A DNA stretch of 64,000 bases from Tsukamurella tyrosinosolvens (GTDB lineage Bacteria > Actinomycetota > Actinomycetes > Mycobacteriales > Mycobacteriaceae), in the NCBI RefSeq assembly GCF_900104775.1, contig NZ_FNSA01000003.1, positions 4,092,001-4,156,000 on the forward strand, in the 5' to 3' direction. A program made the translations under genes and the position numbers. The notes beneath the pieces are model-generated. The model saw nothing but the letters and a program-made list of their open reading frames with translations. It was not told where the DNA came from and made no database searches. Positions 34,342-47,747 of the stretch are shown one piece after another; position 1 is the first letter of the stretch, and each line of letters opens with the position of its first letter.

Positions 34342-34722
34342 TCAGGGCACGTCCACCAGCTCCCACAGCGGGACGTGGGCGTACCAGGGGAACTCGTCGG
34401 GCGTCACACGGACCTCGCGGCCGGCGAGGATCGCCTCGTTCTCGCCCCGCGCGTGCGGGGACAGGACGTCGATCGCCGCCTCCGCGACGCGCTGCAGGTC
34501 CGCCTCGTCGAACCGCGCCCACAGCACGCGGCACCGTCGGTCGGCGGGCGGGGTGCCCGGGTGCTCGATCGCCCACTGCCGCAGCAGCGACGGGTCCTCC
34601 GGGGAGCTCGCGAACTCGAACAGCGCCGCGCTCGCGTCGAGGCGGTCACCGATGGACGCGGTGACGCGCGGCTCGTCGTCGGGCCGGATGAGGACGGTGA
34701 CGAGGGGGAATCCTGCGGACAT
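34342..34722 (-). CDS. hypothetical protein
   Basis: A 126-residue protein I do not recognise. It is probably soluble and alpha/beta, with Trp/Pro-rich ends (FPWYAHVPLWELVDVP at the C-terminus) and no signal peptide or membrane segment. The ATG follows TAGCGT by 6 bases with no Shine-Dalgarno, the leaderless pattern seen throughout the window, which supports it as a real gene. It lies between guaA and the AlkD-like gene, all on the minus strand but with separate promoters. Confidence 0.68.
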   Translation of the reverse strand: MSAGFPLVTVLIRPDDEPRVTASIGDRLDASAALFEFASSPEDPSLLRQWAIEHPGTPPADRRCRVLWARFDEADLQRVAEAAIDVLSPHARGENEAILAGREVRVTPDEFPWYAHVPLWELVDVP

Positions 34723-34795
34723 GCGGTCACGCTACGACGCGGGGACGGCCGCCGTCATCAGGGTTTCTCCGGGTTCCGCCCCTGATCGCGCCGGC

Positions 34796-35452
34796 CTAGT
34801 CCTCGCGGCGGCGGACGATCTCGGCGATCCAGACCGGCGCGAACGGCGACGTGCAGCCCTTCGACACCGGGTAGTCCGCCAGCACCTGCAGGTCCTCACC
34901 GATCGCGATCGCGCGGGCACGGCGGGCCCGGTCCTCGATGCCGATGGTCGCGAGGGTCTCGTTCATGGCCCACTGCAGCTTCGGCTCGGCGTCGCGCATC
35001 TCGCGTTCGATCTCGTCCAGGAGCGCGTCCCGGTCCAGGTCGGCCGTCGCGACCGCGTGCGTCGTGAGCGCCCAGCCCGCCGCCCGGACCCGCGGGTCGG
35101 CGTCCTCGAACCACCGCTCCCGCAGCGCCGCCGCGTGCGGCGACTTCGTGACCAGGTAATTCAGCAACCAGTCGTGGGCCTTGTCGCTGCGAGTGGAGCG
35201 CACCATCGCGTCCAGCTCGTCCTCGGTGAAGGCCTTCGGCTTCGCGATGAGCAGGGCCACCAGCTGGGCCGCCACGTCGCCCGAGTCCCACAGCTCGCCG
35301 GCCAGCTCGCGGTCGGTGCCGAGCGACTTCGCCACCGCCCGCAGCTTCGTCAGGTTCACGCCGTGCGGGTCGCCGTGCCGCTCGTTGACGGCCCGCGCCT
35401 TCGGATCCTCCAGCGCCGCCAGCTCGGCCACGACCTCATCGACTCGCGTCAT
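34796..35452 (-). CDS. AlkD-like DNA alkylation repair / HEAT-repeat protein
   Basis: A 218-residue all-helical protein built of HEAT-like repeats, as in the AlkD/DNA alkylation repair family. Typical elements are VNLTKLRAVAKSLG near the start, the repeat containing DKAHDWLLNYLVTKSPHAAALRERW and SPFAPVWIAEIVRR at the end. AlkD removes bulky alkylated purines without base flipping; many homologues have no proven glycosylase activity, so the role is only likely. The ATG follows TAACCT by 6 bases (leaderless pattern). A long imperfect palindrome lies just upstream at 35472-35539. Confidence 0.82.
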   Translation of the reverse strand: MTRVDEVVAELAALEDPKARAVNERHGDPHGVNLTKLRAVAKSLGTDRELAGELWDSGDVAAQLVALLIAKPKAFTEDELDAMVRSTRSDKAHDWLLNYLVTKSPHAAALRERWFEDADPRVRAAGWALTTHAVATADLDRDALLDEIEREMRDAEPKLQWAMNETLATIGIEDRARRARAIAIGEDLQVLADYPVSKGCTSPFAPVWIAEIVRRRED

Positions 35453-35471
35453 GTCCCGAGGTTAGCGCTGA

Positions 35472-35539
35472 CGAAAGTCGAGTCCTGCGGGCAGGCGAGG
35501 CGAATCGCTGCCTCGGTGCGCCGTAGAACTCGACTTTCG
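35472..35539. repeat. long imperfect palindrome, REP-like
   Basis: CGAAAGTCGAGTCCT (35472-35486) and AGAACTCGACTTTCG (35525-35539) are complementary over 14 of 15 bases. The 38-base loop contains a smaller GAGGC/GCCTC stem. The element fills most of the gap between the oxidase stop and the AlkD-like gene. It could be a terminator for the oxidase transcript, but its size and layered stems also suit a repetitive extragenic palindrome. Confidence 0.65.
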
Positions 35540-35554
35540 GAAACCGTGACCGGC

Positions 35555-37300
35555 TCAGGCCTGCGACTCCTGCGCCGGCCGCACCTTCGGCATGGGCAAC
35601 AGCAGCTGGCCGGGCGCGCCCGCGGGCACGGCGGGCGACTTCGGCGCGGTCGGGGCGATGCGCCGGTAGCCGGTGCCCTGCGCGGGGCGCGGATCCTGCT
35701 CGCCCTTGTTCGGCCACAGCGACGCGGCGCGCTCGGCCTGCGCCGCGATCGACAGCGACGGGTTGACGCCGAGGTTCGCGGAGATGGCGGCACCGTCGAC
35801 GACGAACAGCGACGGGTAGTTGTGGATGCGGTGGTACGGGTCGATGACGCCGGTCTCGGGGCCGTCGGAGATGGCGGCGCCGCCGAGGAAGTGGGCGGTC
35901 ATCGGGACGTTGAAGATGTCGCCCCAGGTGCCGCCGGCCACGCCGTTCAGCTTCTCCGCACCGATCCGCGCGGCCTCGTTGCCCGCGGGGATCCAGGTGG
36001 GGTTCGGCGCGCCGTGGCCCTGCTTGGAGACCATGCGCCGCTTCTTCGAGCCCGGGATCTTCTTGGTGTACGTGGTGATCGAGTTGTCGAGGCTCTGCAT
36101 CACCAGCAGGATCAGCACGCGCTGGCCCCAGTCCTTCTGCGTGAGCAGCAGTTTGAGGTCGGTGGGCTTCTTCGCCAGGCCCTTGAGGAAGCCGCCCAGG
36201 CGGGTGCGCTTCTCGCCGCCGTCGACGAGCAGCGTCTGCAGCAGGCCCATGGCGTTGCGGCCCGGGCCGTAACGGACGGGCTCGATGTGGGTGTCGGGCG
36301 TCGGGTAGAAGGAGCTGGTGATCGCGACACCGTGCGAGAGGTCCTGCGACGGATCGGCGACGGTGCGCGCGGAGCCCAGGATCGACTCGGAGTTGGTGCG
36401 GGTGAGCACGCCGAGGCGGTCCGAGAGCTTCGGCAACGCGCCGGTGTCCTTGAGCGAGTGCAGCAGCGTCTGCGTGCCCCAGGTGCCCGCGGCGAAGACC
36501 ACGTTGTCGGCGGTGTAGACGGTCCGGTTCTTGCGCGCGACGGCACCGGTGCGCACCGTCGACACCTCCCAGACGCCCTTGCGGCCCTCGCGGAGCCCCG
36601 TCACCGTGGTCATCGGGATGAACCGCGCGCCGCCCGCCTCCGCGAGGTGGATGTAGTTCTTCATCAGCGTGTTCTTCGCGCCCACGCGGCAGCCCGACAT
36701 GCACTGGCCGCACTCGGTGCAGCCGGTGCGGGCGGGGCCGGCGCCGCCGAAGAACGGGTCGGCGTCGGTGCGGCCCGGCTGGTTGAAGTACACGCCCACG
36801 GGTGTCTCGGTGAACGTGTCCGCGACGCCCATCTCCTCCGCGATCTGCTTGATCACGCGGTCCGAGGGGGTCTCGTGCGGGTTCTTCACCACGCCCAGCA
36901 TGCGGCGGGCCTGGTCGTAGTACGGCGTGAGCTCGTCGTCCCAGTCGGTGATGTGCTTCCACTGCGGGTCGTTGAAGAACGGCGCGGGCGGCTTGTAGAG
37001 GGTGTTCGCGTAGTTCAGCGAGCCGCCGCCGACGCCGGCGCCGGCGAGCACGACGGCGTCGTTGAGCAGGTGGATCCGCTGGATGCCGTACAGGCCCATC
37101 TTCGGCGCCCACACGAACTTCTTCAGGTTCCAGGTGCTCTCGGCGAAGTCCTCGTCCTCGAACCGCTGCCCGGCCTCGAGCACGCCGACGCGGTAGCCCT
37201 TCTCGGTGAGGCGCAGCGCCGTGACGCTACCGCCGAATCCCGACCCGATCACGAGCACGTCGAAGTGATCGCCCGACTTCTGCTCGACTGCCTTGGCCAT
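35555..37300 (-). CDS. choD: GMC oxidoreductase, cholesterol oxidase-like (ChoD)
   Basis: A 581-residue FAD-dependent GMC-type oxidoreductase, orthologous in sequence and position to mycobacterial ChoD. The FAD-binding motif VIGSGFGGSVTALRL is at residues 16-30, GAGVGGGSLNYANT follows, and the C-terminal VVDGAAISANLGVNPSLSIAAQAERAA closes the flavin site. Notable is the cysteine cluster CTECGQCMSGC (C-x2-C-x2-C-x3-C), a ferredoxin-like iron-sulfur pattern. ChoD was named as a cholesterol oxidase, but its physiological substrate is disputed. The ATG has GAGGGG 6 bases upstream. It follows guaB3 on the same strand. Confidence 0.9.
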   Translation of the reverse strand: MAKAVEQKSGDHFDVLVIGSGFGGSVTALRLTEKGYRVGVLEAGQRFEDEDFAESTWNLKKFVWAPKMGLYGIQRIHLLNDAVVLAGAGVGGGSLNYANTLYKPPAPFFNDPQWKHITDWDDELTPYYDQARRMLGVVKNPHETPSDRVIKQIAEEMGVADTFTETPVGVYFNQPGRTDADPFFGGAGPARTGCTECGQCMSGCRVGAKNTLMKNYIHLAEAGGARFIPMTTVTGLREGRKGVWEVSTVRTGAVARKNRTVYTADNVVFAAGTWGTQTLLHSLKDTGALPKLSDRLGVLTRTNSESILGSARTVADPSQDLSHGVAITSSFYPTPDTHIEPVRYGPGRNAMGLLQTLLVDGGEKRTRLGGFLKGLAKKPTDLKLLLTQKDWGQRVLILLVMQSLDNSITTYTKKIPGSKKRRMVSKQGHGAPNPTWIPAGNEAARIGAEKLNGVAGGTWGDIFNVPMTAHFLGGAAISDGPETGVIDPYHRIHNYPSLFVVDGAAISANLGVNPSLSIAAQAERAASLWPNKGEQDPRPAQGTGYRRIAPTAPKSPAVPAGAPGQLLLPMPKVRPAQESQA

Positions 37301-37412
37301 CTGGCACCCCTCACCCGTCCGTGGCGGACATGTGTCACCGGGCCGCTGCTGACACGGCCCTACTGACGGGTAACGGTACTACTAAACACCACTCAATAAC
37401 AGTGGTTCGCGC

Positions 37413-38582
37413 TCAGTACGCGACGTTGAGGCCCACCTTCTGGAACTCCTTGAGCTCGCTGTAGCCGGCCTTCGCCATCGACCGGCGCAGGCCTCCGACC
37501 AGGTTCATCTGGCCGTTCGGCTCCGTCGACGGGCCGGTGAGGATGGTGGCGAGCGACGGCGCGGTGCCCGCGGCGGCGCCCTCCCCCGCATCCAGCCCAC
37601 CGAGCTGCGCGGGCGCGACCGCACCGCGCGGCATCGACGGGTGCGCCGCCACCGACGGCCAGTACCAGCCCTTGCCCGGCGCCTCGGCGGCGATCGCCAG
37701 CGGCGCGCCCAGCATGGTGGCGTCGGCGCCGCACGCGATGGCGCGGGCCACGTCGCCGGAGCTGTAGATGTCGCCGTCCGCGATGACGTGGACGTACCGG
37801 CCGCCGGTCTCATCGAGGTAGTCCCGGCGGGCCGCCGCCGCGTCCGCGATGGCGGTCGCCATCGGCACGCCGATGCCGAGCACCTCGCGGGTGGTGGTGG
37901 CGCCCTCGGCCGAGCCGTAGCCCACGATGACGCCTGCGGCGCCCGTGCGCATGAGGTGCAGCGCGGTGCGGTGATCGCTCACGCCGCCGGCCACGACCGG
38001 CACGTCGAGGTCGCCGATGAAGGTCTTGAGGTTGAGCGGCTCCCCCGCCGAGTCCTCGTTCGAGACGTGCTCGGCCGAGATGATGGTGCCGTGGATGACC
38101 AGCAGGTCGATGCCCGCCTTCACCAGCACCGGGGTCAGCTCGCGGGCGCGCTGCGGGGACACGCGGACGGCGACCGTCACCCCTGCGTCGCGGACCCGGC
38201 CGACGGCCGCGGCCAGCAGCTCGGGATCGAGCGGCGCGGCGTGCAGCTCCTGCAGGCGGCGGATCGCCGCGATGCCCGTGATGTCGGACGCGGCCAGGTC
38301 GACGACCTGCTCCAGCTGTGCCTCCGCGTCGCGGTGCCGGGAGAACAGGCCCTCCGCGTTGAGCACGCCCAGGCCGCCCAGCTTGCCGAGCTCGATCGCG
38401 AAGTCCGGCGAACCGATCGCGTCCGTCGGGTGCGAGAGGATCGGGGTGTCGAAGCGGTACGCGTCGAGCTGCCAGGCGGTGGACACCTCCTTCGAGGAGC
38501 GGGTGCGCCGCGAGGGGACGATGTTCACGTCCTGCAGCTCGTAGGTGCGCCGGGCCGTACGACCCATGCCGATCTCAACCAT
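37413..38582 (-). CDS. guaB3: GuaB3 family IMP dehydrogenase-related protein
   Basis: A 389-residue TIM-barrel protein of the GuaB3 group, which accompanies true IMP dehydrogenase in actinobacteria. It begins MVEIGMGRTARRTYEL like other GuaB3 proteins. It lacks the CBS domains and the catalytic GPGSICTTR loop found in GuaB2; the corresponding part reads NEDSAGEPLNLKTFIGD. Its reaction is therefore uncertain, although the nucleotide-binding barrel is conserved. ATG at 38582 matches the family N-terminus; a TTG at 38591 with GGA upstream is possible. It is downstream of guaB2 with a 67-base gap and probably in its operon. Confidence 0.93.
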   Translation of the reverse strand: MVEIGMGRTARRTYELQDVNIVPSRRTRSSKEVSTAWQLDAYRFDTPILSHPTDAIGSPDFAIELGKLGGLGVLNAEGLFSRHRDAEAQLEQVVDLAASDITGIAAIRRLQELHAAPLDPELLAAAVGRVRDAGVTVAVRVSPQRARELTPVLVKAGIDLLVIHGTIISAEHVSNEDSAGEPLNLKTFIGDLDVPVVAGGVSDHRTALHLMRTGAAGVIVGYGSAEGATTTREVLGIGVPMATAIADAAAARRDYLDETGGRYVHVIADGDIYSSGDVARAIACGADATMLGAPLAIAAEAPGKGWYWPSVAAHPSMPRGAVAPAQLGGLDAGEGAAAGTAPSLATILTGPSTEPNGQMNLVGGLRRSMAKAGYSELKEFQKVGLNVAY

Positions 38583-38649
38583 GTCGCGCAACGCGCTCAG
38601 TCCTTCCGATTCCGGAGCGGCCGCTCCGAATGTGCCAGTTCAGCAGGGT

Positions 38650-41923
<3,274 letters not shown>

Positions 41924-41924
41924 G

Positions 41925-42497
41925 TCAGTTCTCACCTTCTTTCGCGATCTGGTTCTTCAGCTTCGTCAGCGCGCGGTGCTGAGCCACGCGGACGGCACCG
42001 GCGGTACCGCCCACGGCCTCCGCGGTCTCCTCGGCCGACAGGCCGACGACCACGCGGAGGATCAGGATCTCGCGCTGTTTCTCGGGGAGCGTGCTCAGGA
42101 GCCGGGCCATGTCACGGCTCGCCTCGGTGGCGAGCGCGTGGCTCTCGGGCCCGCCTTCCAGCGACGCTCTCTCTGGGATCTCGCCGACGGGGTCGGATTT
42201 GTTACGCGAGGCGTTCCGGAAGCCGTCCGCGACCTTGTGCGCGGCGATGCCGTACACGAACGCCATGAACGGGCGCCCCTGGTCCTCGTAACGGGGCAGG
42301 GCCGTCATCACAGCCATGCACACCTCCTGCGTGAGATCCTCAGCCGACAGCGAGTGACGCTCGCCGCCACCGACCCGCGCGCGGCAGTACCGCACGACGA
42401 GGGGTCGGATGGTGTCGAGGACATCTGCGAGCGCCGACCTGTCACCGCGCGCTGCCTCGCGCACGGCCCGGTCGAGCTCCTCACCTGTCAGATTCAT
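41925..42497 (-). CDS. sigD: ECF sigma factor SigD
   Basis: SigD is an extracytoplasmic-function sigma factor that in mycobacteria responds to starvation and ribosomal/lipid genes. The 190-residue protein has region 2 (LSAEDLTQEVCMAVMTALPRYE split at the -10 recognition helix; FMAFVYGIAAHKVADGFR) and region 4 (LPEKQREILILRVVVGLSAEETAEAV) with the characteristic linker. Its stop is one base from the rsdA start, the usual sigma/anti-sigma pairing. A weak AGG precedes the ATG. It lies downstream of the Rv3415c-like gene on the same strand, as in M. tuberculosis. Confidence 0.95.
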   Translation of the reverse strand: MNLTGEELDRAVREAARGDRSALADVLDTIRPLVVRYCRARVGGGERHSLSAEDLTQEVCMAVMTALPRYEDQGRPFMAFVYGIAAHKVADGFRNASRNKSDPVGEIPERASLEGGPESHALATEASRDMARLLSTLPEKQREILILRVVVGLSAEETAEAVGGTAGAVRVAQHRALTKLKNQIAKEGEN

Positions 42498-42517
42498 CGC
42501 CAGCCTGCATTCCGCCG

Positions 42518-43399
42518 TTACACCCCTGCCAGATCCGCGCCATCACGAATCCATTCCTCCTCCAGAACGGCGACGATCCGCGCCGCAGCCGCCCCCCGAC
42601 CCTCTCCTCCTGACGTGCCGCTCATCATTTTGGCTCCGGCCCACCTTAGAGGATTCAACACCGCCTCGGTGGCGACCCGGTAGGCCTGCTCGACCAGTTC
42701 CACCGCCCGGTCGGCCTGCCCCGAGGCCATCGCCGCGGCGCCCGCGATGAGGAGCGTCTTCGCGTGATGACGAGGCCGGCCCGGCCCCGGATCGGCCGTG
42801 AGCAGGGCGCCGACCGCGTCCGCCGCGCCCGCGGCGTCCCCGGAGTACACGGCCAGCTCGGCCGCGACCCAGTCCCGGCGCAGGCGCGCGCGGGGCACCG
42901 TCCACCACGGCCCCGGCGACGGCTGCGCAGCGCCTCCCCCGGCACTCCCCGCCGCACCGGCGTCGTGCGCGGCGAGATGCTCATCGGCCCGCGCGAGGAG
43001 GCGCGCGCTCAGCGCGTAGCGGCCGGTACCGAGGGCGTCCGCTGCGAGCCCGACGGTCGCGTCGGCCGCCCATGCCACACTCATGTCGTACACAGGTTGT
43101 TCACACCCTGTGTATGCAAGAGCAAGCGCGGTGCCGTCGGGGACCGCGGCGGCGCGGTGCCGGCCGGACTGCCGCAGCATCGACGCCTCGAGGCACCGTG
43201 CGGCGGAGGCGAAGGGACCGTCGACCACGGGGGCCGTGAGGGTGCGCGCGGCGGCGAACCGTCCGGCACCCGCGAGCGCGACCGCCCGGAGCCACGCTCG
43301 CCCCTGCGGACCGTCGAGCGGCCCGGCGGGACCGCAGTCCGCACCGAACGCCGCGGCGAGGAGCACCTCCGCGGAGGGCCCCGAGTGTCCAGTTTCCAA
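42518..43399 (-). CDS. Ala-rich helical (TPR-like) protein next to sigD
   Basis: A 293-residue protein matching, by position between sigD and whiB3, the mycobacterial Rv3415c gene. It is alanine-rich and helical, with TPR-like pairs (GRYALSARLLARADEHLAAHD; GQADRAVELVEQAYRVA), and no signal peptide. The start is taken as TTG at 43399 because GGAAGG stands 7 bases upstream; an in-frame ATG at 43441 would put the Shine-Dalgarno inside the gene. Its function is unknown. A 20-base gap to sigD suggests they share a transcript, so it could influence SigD activity. Confidence 0.78.
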   Translation of the reverse strand: METGHSGPSAEVLLAAAFGADCGPAGPLDGPQGRAWLRAVALAGAGRFAAARTLTAPVVDGPFASAARCLEASMLRQSGRHRAAAVPDGTALALAYTGCEQPVYDMSVAWAADATVGLAADALGTGRYALSARLLARADEHLAAHDAGAAGSAGGGAAQPSPGPWWTVPRARLRRDWVAAELAVYSGDAAGAADAVGALLTADPGPGRPRHHAKTLLIAGAAAMASGQADRAVELVEQAYRVATEAVLNPLRWAGAKMMSGTSGGEGRGAAAARIVAVLEEEWIRDGADLAGV

Positions 43400-43680
43400 A
43401 GATTTAACCTTCCGGAATTTGCAGCCGTGACAATGGATCACCGAGGCCGTTCACGGGCGTTGAGGTTACCGTCATGTAAGACGTTTCCCGTCCGTCCGCA
43501 GCCTGTGAACGCCCCATTGGTACGGCGTACGACAATTCAAAACTTACCACTACCTGGGCGAACACTTCCCGAGACACTCACTTCACAGTCGCAATTCCTC
43601 AGGTGCACACCGGCGTAATGAATGAACACGACGTTAATTCTCACGCTGATCGAATCACCCCCCGGATACCCCGGAACGGG

Positions 43681-43710
43681 TTGACCTTCGTCTGGCGAAC
43701 TGCCTACGGT
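43681..43710 (+). promoter_or_regulatory. whiB3 promoter in a 376-base gene-free region
   Basis: TTGACC (43681-43686) and TACGGT (43705-43710) are separated by 18 bases and lie about 65 bases before the whiB3 ATG, giving a leader of about 60 bases with GGAG (43765-43768). The rest of the gap between the TTG-start gene (43399) and whiB3, about 43400-43680, is less GC-rich than its surroundings and shows no gene. It probably holds further regulatory sites. Confidence 0.7.
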
Positions 43711-43775
43711 GAGTGCGCGAGAGGAACAACGACGTTTCCACGCCCGCGAGAACGCCGAGTGTCTGGAGAATGCGC

Positions 43776-44078
43776 ATGCCTCAACCCAACGAGCTCCCCG
43801 GTCCCAACTCGGATTTCTGGGACTGGCAGATGCATGGCGTGTGTCGCGGGGTCGACAGCTCGGTGTTCTTCCATCCGGACGGCGAGCGCGGCCGGGCCCG
43901 TGCGCAGCGCGAGCGGCGCGCCAAGGAGCTGTGCCGCACCTGCCCCGTCCTCGCGCAGTGCCGCACGCACGCGATCGCGGTCGCCGAGCCCTACGGCATC
44001 TGGGGCGGCCTGTCGGAGTCGGAGCGCGCCGCCCTCACCGCGAAGTCGCGGGTCAAGACCAGCCGCATCGCCGGCTGA
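43776..44078 (+). CDS. whiB3: redox-sensing transcription factor WhiB3
   Basis: WhiB3 is an iron-sulfur protein that senses redox state and controls lipid and virulence-linked genes in mycobacteria. The 100-residue protein has the four cluster cysteines Cys23, Cys53, Cys56 and Cys62, the GIWGGL turn (residues about 77-82) and a basic C-terminal tail for DNA contact. It begins MPQPNELPGPN as WhiB3 orthologues do. GGAG lies 7 bases before the ATG; an upstream GTG at 43713 is rejected. It is a single-gene unit between its own promoter and a strong terminator. Confidence 0.95.
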   Translation: MPQPNELPGPNSDFWDWQMHGVCRGVDSSVFFHPDGERGRARAQRERRAKELCRTCPVLAQCRTHAIAVAEPYGIWGGLSESERAALTAKSRVKTSRIAG

Positions 44079-44093
44079 CCCGCCCCGAACACG

Positions 44094-44127
44094 GGAGCGC
44101 CCCCGACCTCGCGGTCGGGGGCGCTCC
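44094..44127. terminator. bidirectional terminator between whiB3 and groEL
   Basis: GGAGCGCCCCCGACC (44094-44108) pairs perfectly with GGTCGGGGGCGCTCC (44113-44127) around loop TCGC. It sits between convergent genes and has a short GTCTGTTCG tail on the + side. Confidence 0.9.
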
Positions 44128-44156
44128 GTCTGTTCGAGCAGTGCCCGGGGGCTCGC

Positions 44157-45767
<1,611 letters not shown>

Positions 45768-45861
45768 TCAAAGCTCCTCAAGCTCTGCGGAAACGGCCGG
45801 ACCGCCCGTCCCCGGCGGTTTCCCAGGGGCCGGGCGGTCCGGAATTCGCACGTGTGCGCCG

Positions 45862-46161
45862 TTACTTGCCGATGACGGCCAGGACGTCGCGCGCGGAGAG
45901 CACGAGGTACTCCTCGCCGTTGTAGTTGAACTCGGTGCCGCCGTACTTGCTGAACAGCACGGTGTCGCCCTCGTTGATGCCGGTCGGAACCCGGTTGCCC
46001 TGCTCGGTCACGCGACCCTCGCCCACGGCGACGACGGTGCCGGTCTGCGGCTTCTCCTTGGCGGTGTCCGGGATGACCAGACCCGACGCGGTGGTGGTCT
46101 CGGCCTCGGTGGCCTTGACCAGGATCTTGTCGTCAAGCGGCTTGATGTTCACGCTCGCCAC
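45862..46161 (-). CDS. groES: 10-kDa co-chaperonin GroES
   Basis: GroES caps the GroEL ring. The 99-residue protein shows the standard pattern: [14 protein letters not shown] at the start, the mobile loop with [19 protein letters not shown], and [17 protein letters not shown] at 46161 follows GGAGG by 6 bases. Transcription starts about 110 bases upstream at a promoter overlapped by CIRCE, giving heat-shock control by HrcA. Confidence 0.97.
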   Translation of the reverse strand: MASVNIKPLDDKILVKATEAETTTASGLVIPDTAKEKPQTGTVVAVGEGRVTEQGNRVPTGINEGDTVLFSKYGGTEFNYNGEEYLVLSARDVLAVIGK

Positions 46162-46279
46162 AGTTCGCCTCCATGTGTGGAAAATCTTCTGTCATGTTGG
46201 GTGGCCCGAAAGTCACAGCCGTCGTCGCGGGTGCCGGCGTCACCTTGTGCGCGCGGAACTCCCCGCACACACGAACCAC

Positions 46280-46313
46280 TTAGCACTCTACCGATGGGAG
46301 TGCTAGCACTCAA
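46280..46313 (-). promoter_or_regulatory. CIRCE operator on the groES promoter
   Basis: TTAGCACTC-N9-GAGTGCTAG (46280-46306) matches the CIRCE consensus TTAGCACTC-N9-GAGTGCTAA in 17 of 18 positions. A third half-site TAGCACTC follows at 46304-46311. On the minus strand, -35 TTGAGT (46308-46313) and -10 TAGAGT (46285-46290), 17 bases apart, lie within it, so HrcA bound to CIRCE would block RNA polymerase. Confidence 0.95.
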
Positions 46314-46331
46314 GGGCGGTCGTGGAACAAC

Positions 46332-47705
46332 TCAATGGGTGAGGTGCTCGACCATCAGAACCTGCAGTTCACCGACGAGGAAGCCGAGGATCGCGCCGAC
46401 CATGATCAGCGTCTTCTCGTCCGCCTGGAAGGCCGGGCGCAGCACACCCTCGAACTCGTCGGGGCTCATCGCCGCCATCTTCTGCACCATCGTCGTGCGG
46501 ATGTCGAGCTTCGCGTCCAGGTAGTCGTTCGCGTCCGCGAGCATCACCGGCATCGAGGCGACGAAGTCGTCCGCGCCCGCCCGCGACATCGGGCCGATCT
46601 GCGTCATGTCCAGGCCGCCCGCGACCTTCCCCACCTGCCCGCCGACGGCGCCCCCGACCATCCCCACGGCATCGGCGACCACGCCGACGAGGTTGCCGGC
46701 CGTGAGCGGCCCGACGCCCAGCTTGTCGAGGCCGAGGCTGTCCGAGTTGCTGCGCAGCGCCTTCTCGACGCTCGGCATCTCGTCCTCCATCGCCTCGCGG
46801 AGCACCGCGGCCACGACGGTCACCAGCTGGTCGCGCTGCGGGCCGGTGAACAGCGAGCGCACCAGCCGCTCGGCGGTGAGCACGCGGGTGGCGATGAGCG
46901 CGCCGTACTCCTCGGAGACCGGGATGCGGTGCTTCTGGAACAGTCCCTGCCACGGGATGAAGCCCAGGTACTTCTTCGGTTCCTTGGGATTGAAGATGAG
47001 CCGCAGCGCGGCCCAGTCCGTGAACCAGCCGGTGAAGAGGCCGAAGAGCGGCATGATCCACGGATTGCGGAAGAGGGCCCAGCACGCGGCCTGCAGCAGG
47101 CCGATGAAGAAGCCGAAGACGAGGCCGCTGTTGCGGATGAAGGCGAACTCCCGCCGGCCCACGTCGAGGAACATCTTCTCCAGCACGTCGGGGTCGGCCA
47201 GCACCTCCCGCGTGACCATCTCCTTGAGATCGAAGACCTCGTCGATGTTCTCCCGGATCGCCGTCACCAGCTTCGGAATCAGGTCCCGCGCGATCACCTG
47301 CGCGCGCTGGATCACCAGGTCGCGGGCCGCCGTGGGAAGGAGGTTCCAGAGGGCGGGCTGGTACTCCGCGGCGACGACCGGCACGATCCGCGCGACCTCG
47401 CGCCGCAGCTGCCGCTCCATCCGGTCGCCCAGCTCGTCCGCGTCGACCTTCTCGAGGATGTCCGACGCCGAGACCAGCCGGTCGGTCAGGGTGTCGCACA
47501 GCACCTCGACCATCTGCGGCGCCCGCTTGGGGATGATGCCCTGCCAGCCGAGCTTGCCGATGCCCTTGAACCGGTGCGGCCGGAACATCATCCGGATGGC
47601 GACGACCTTGGTCCCGTAGCCGATGAGGGCCGCGATGACCGGCATGGACAGGTAGATGAGCCAGTTCCGCTGAACGTCCGCAGTGATCTCGGCCCAGGTC
47701 TGCAT
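46332..47705 (-). CDS. DUF445 family membrane protein
   Basis: A 457-residue protein of the DUF445 family. One hydrophobic helix lies near the N-terminus (about 15-38, [29 protein letters not shown]), a long soluble helical region follows, two further membrane helices occur near residues 195-240 ([30 protein letters not shown]), and the C-terminus ends with a last helix. The repeat of an N-K/D-W-A-x-R-hydrophobic pattern marks internal duplication. ATG at 47705 follows TAGGGT by 7 bases (leaderless pattern), so it is preferred to an in-frame start at 47723. Function unknown. Confidence 0.85.
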   Translation of the reverse strand: MQTWAEITADVQRNWLIYLSMPVIAALIGYGTKVVAIRMMFRPHRFKGIGKLGWQGIIPKRAPQMVEVLCDTLTDRLVSASDILEKVDADELGDRMERQLRREVARIVPVVAAEYQPALWNLLPTAARDLVIQRAQVIARDLIPKLVTAIRENIDEVFDLKEMVTREVLADPDVLEKMFLDVGRREFAFIRNSGLVFGFFIGLLQAACWALFRNPWIMPLFGLFTGWFTDWAALRLIFNPKEPKKYLGFIPWQGLFQKHRIPVSEEYGALIATRVLTAERLVRSLFTGPQRDQLVTVVAAVLREAMEDEMPSVEKALRSNSDSLGLDKLGVGPLTAGNLVGVVADAVGMVGGAVGGQVGKVAGGLDMTQIGPMSRAGADDFVASMPVMLADANDYLDAKLDIRTTMVQKMAAMSPDEFEGVLRPAFQADEKTLIMVGAILGFLVGELQVLMVEHLTH

Positions 47706-47747
47706 GGCGGCCACCCTACGCACGACGACCGGTGATCGTGATGTGAA

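Noticed and set aside
37388-37406. ACCACT-N7-AGTGGT dyad upstream of the choD-type gene
   Set aside because: Only 6-bp arms, position not clearly linked to a promoter; below chance relevance.
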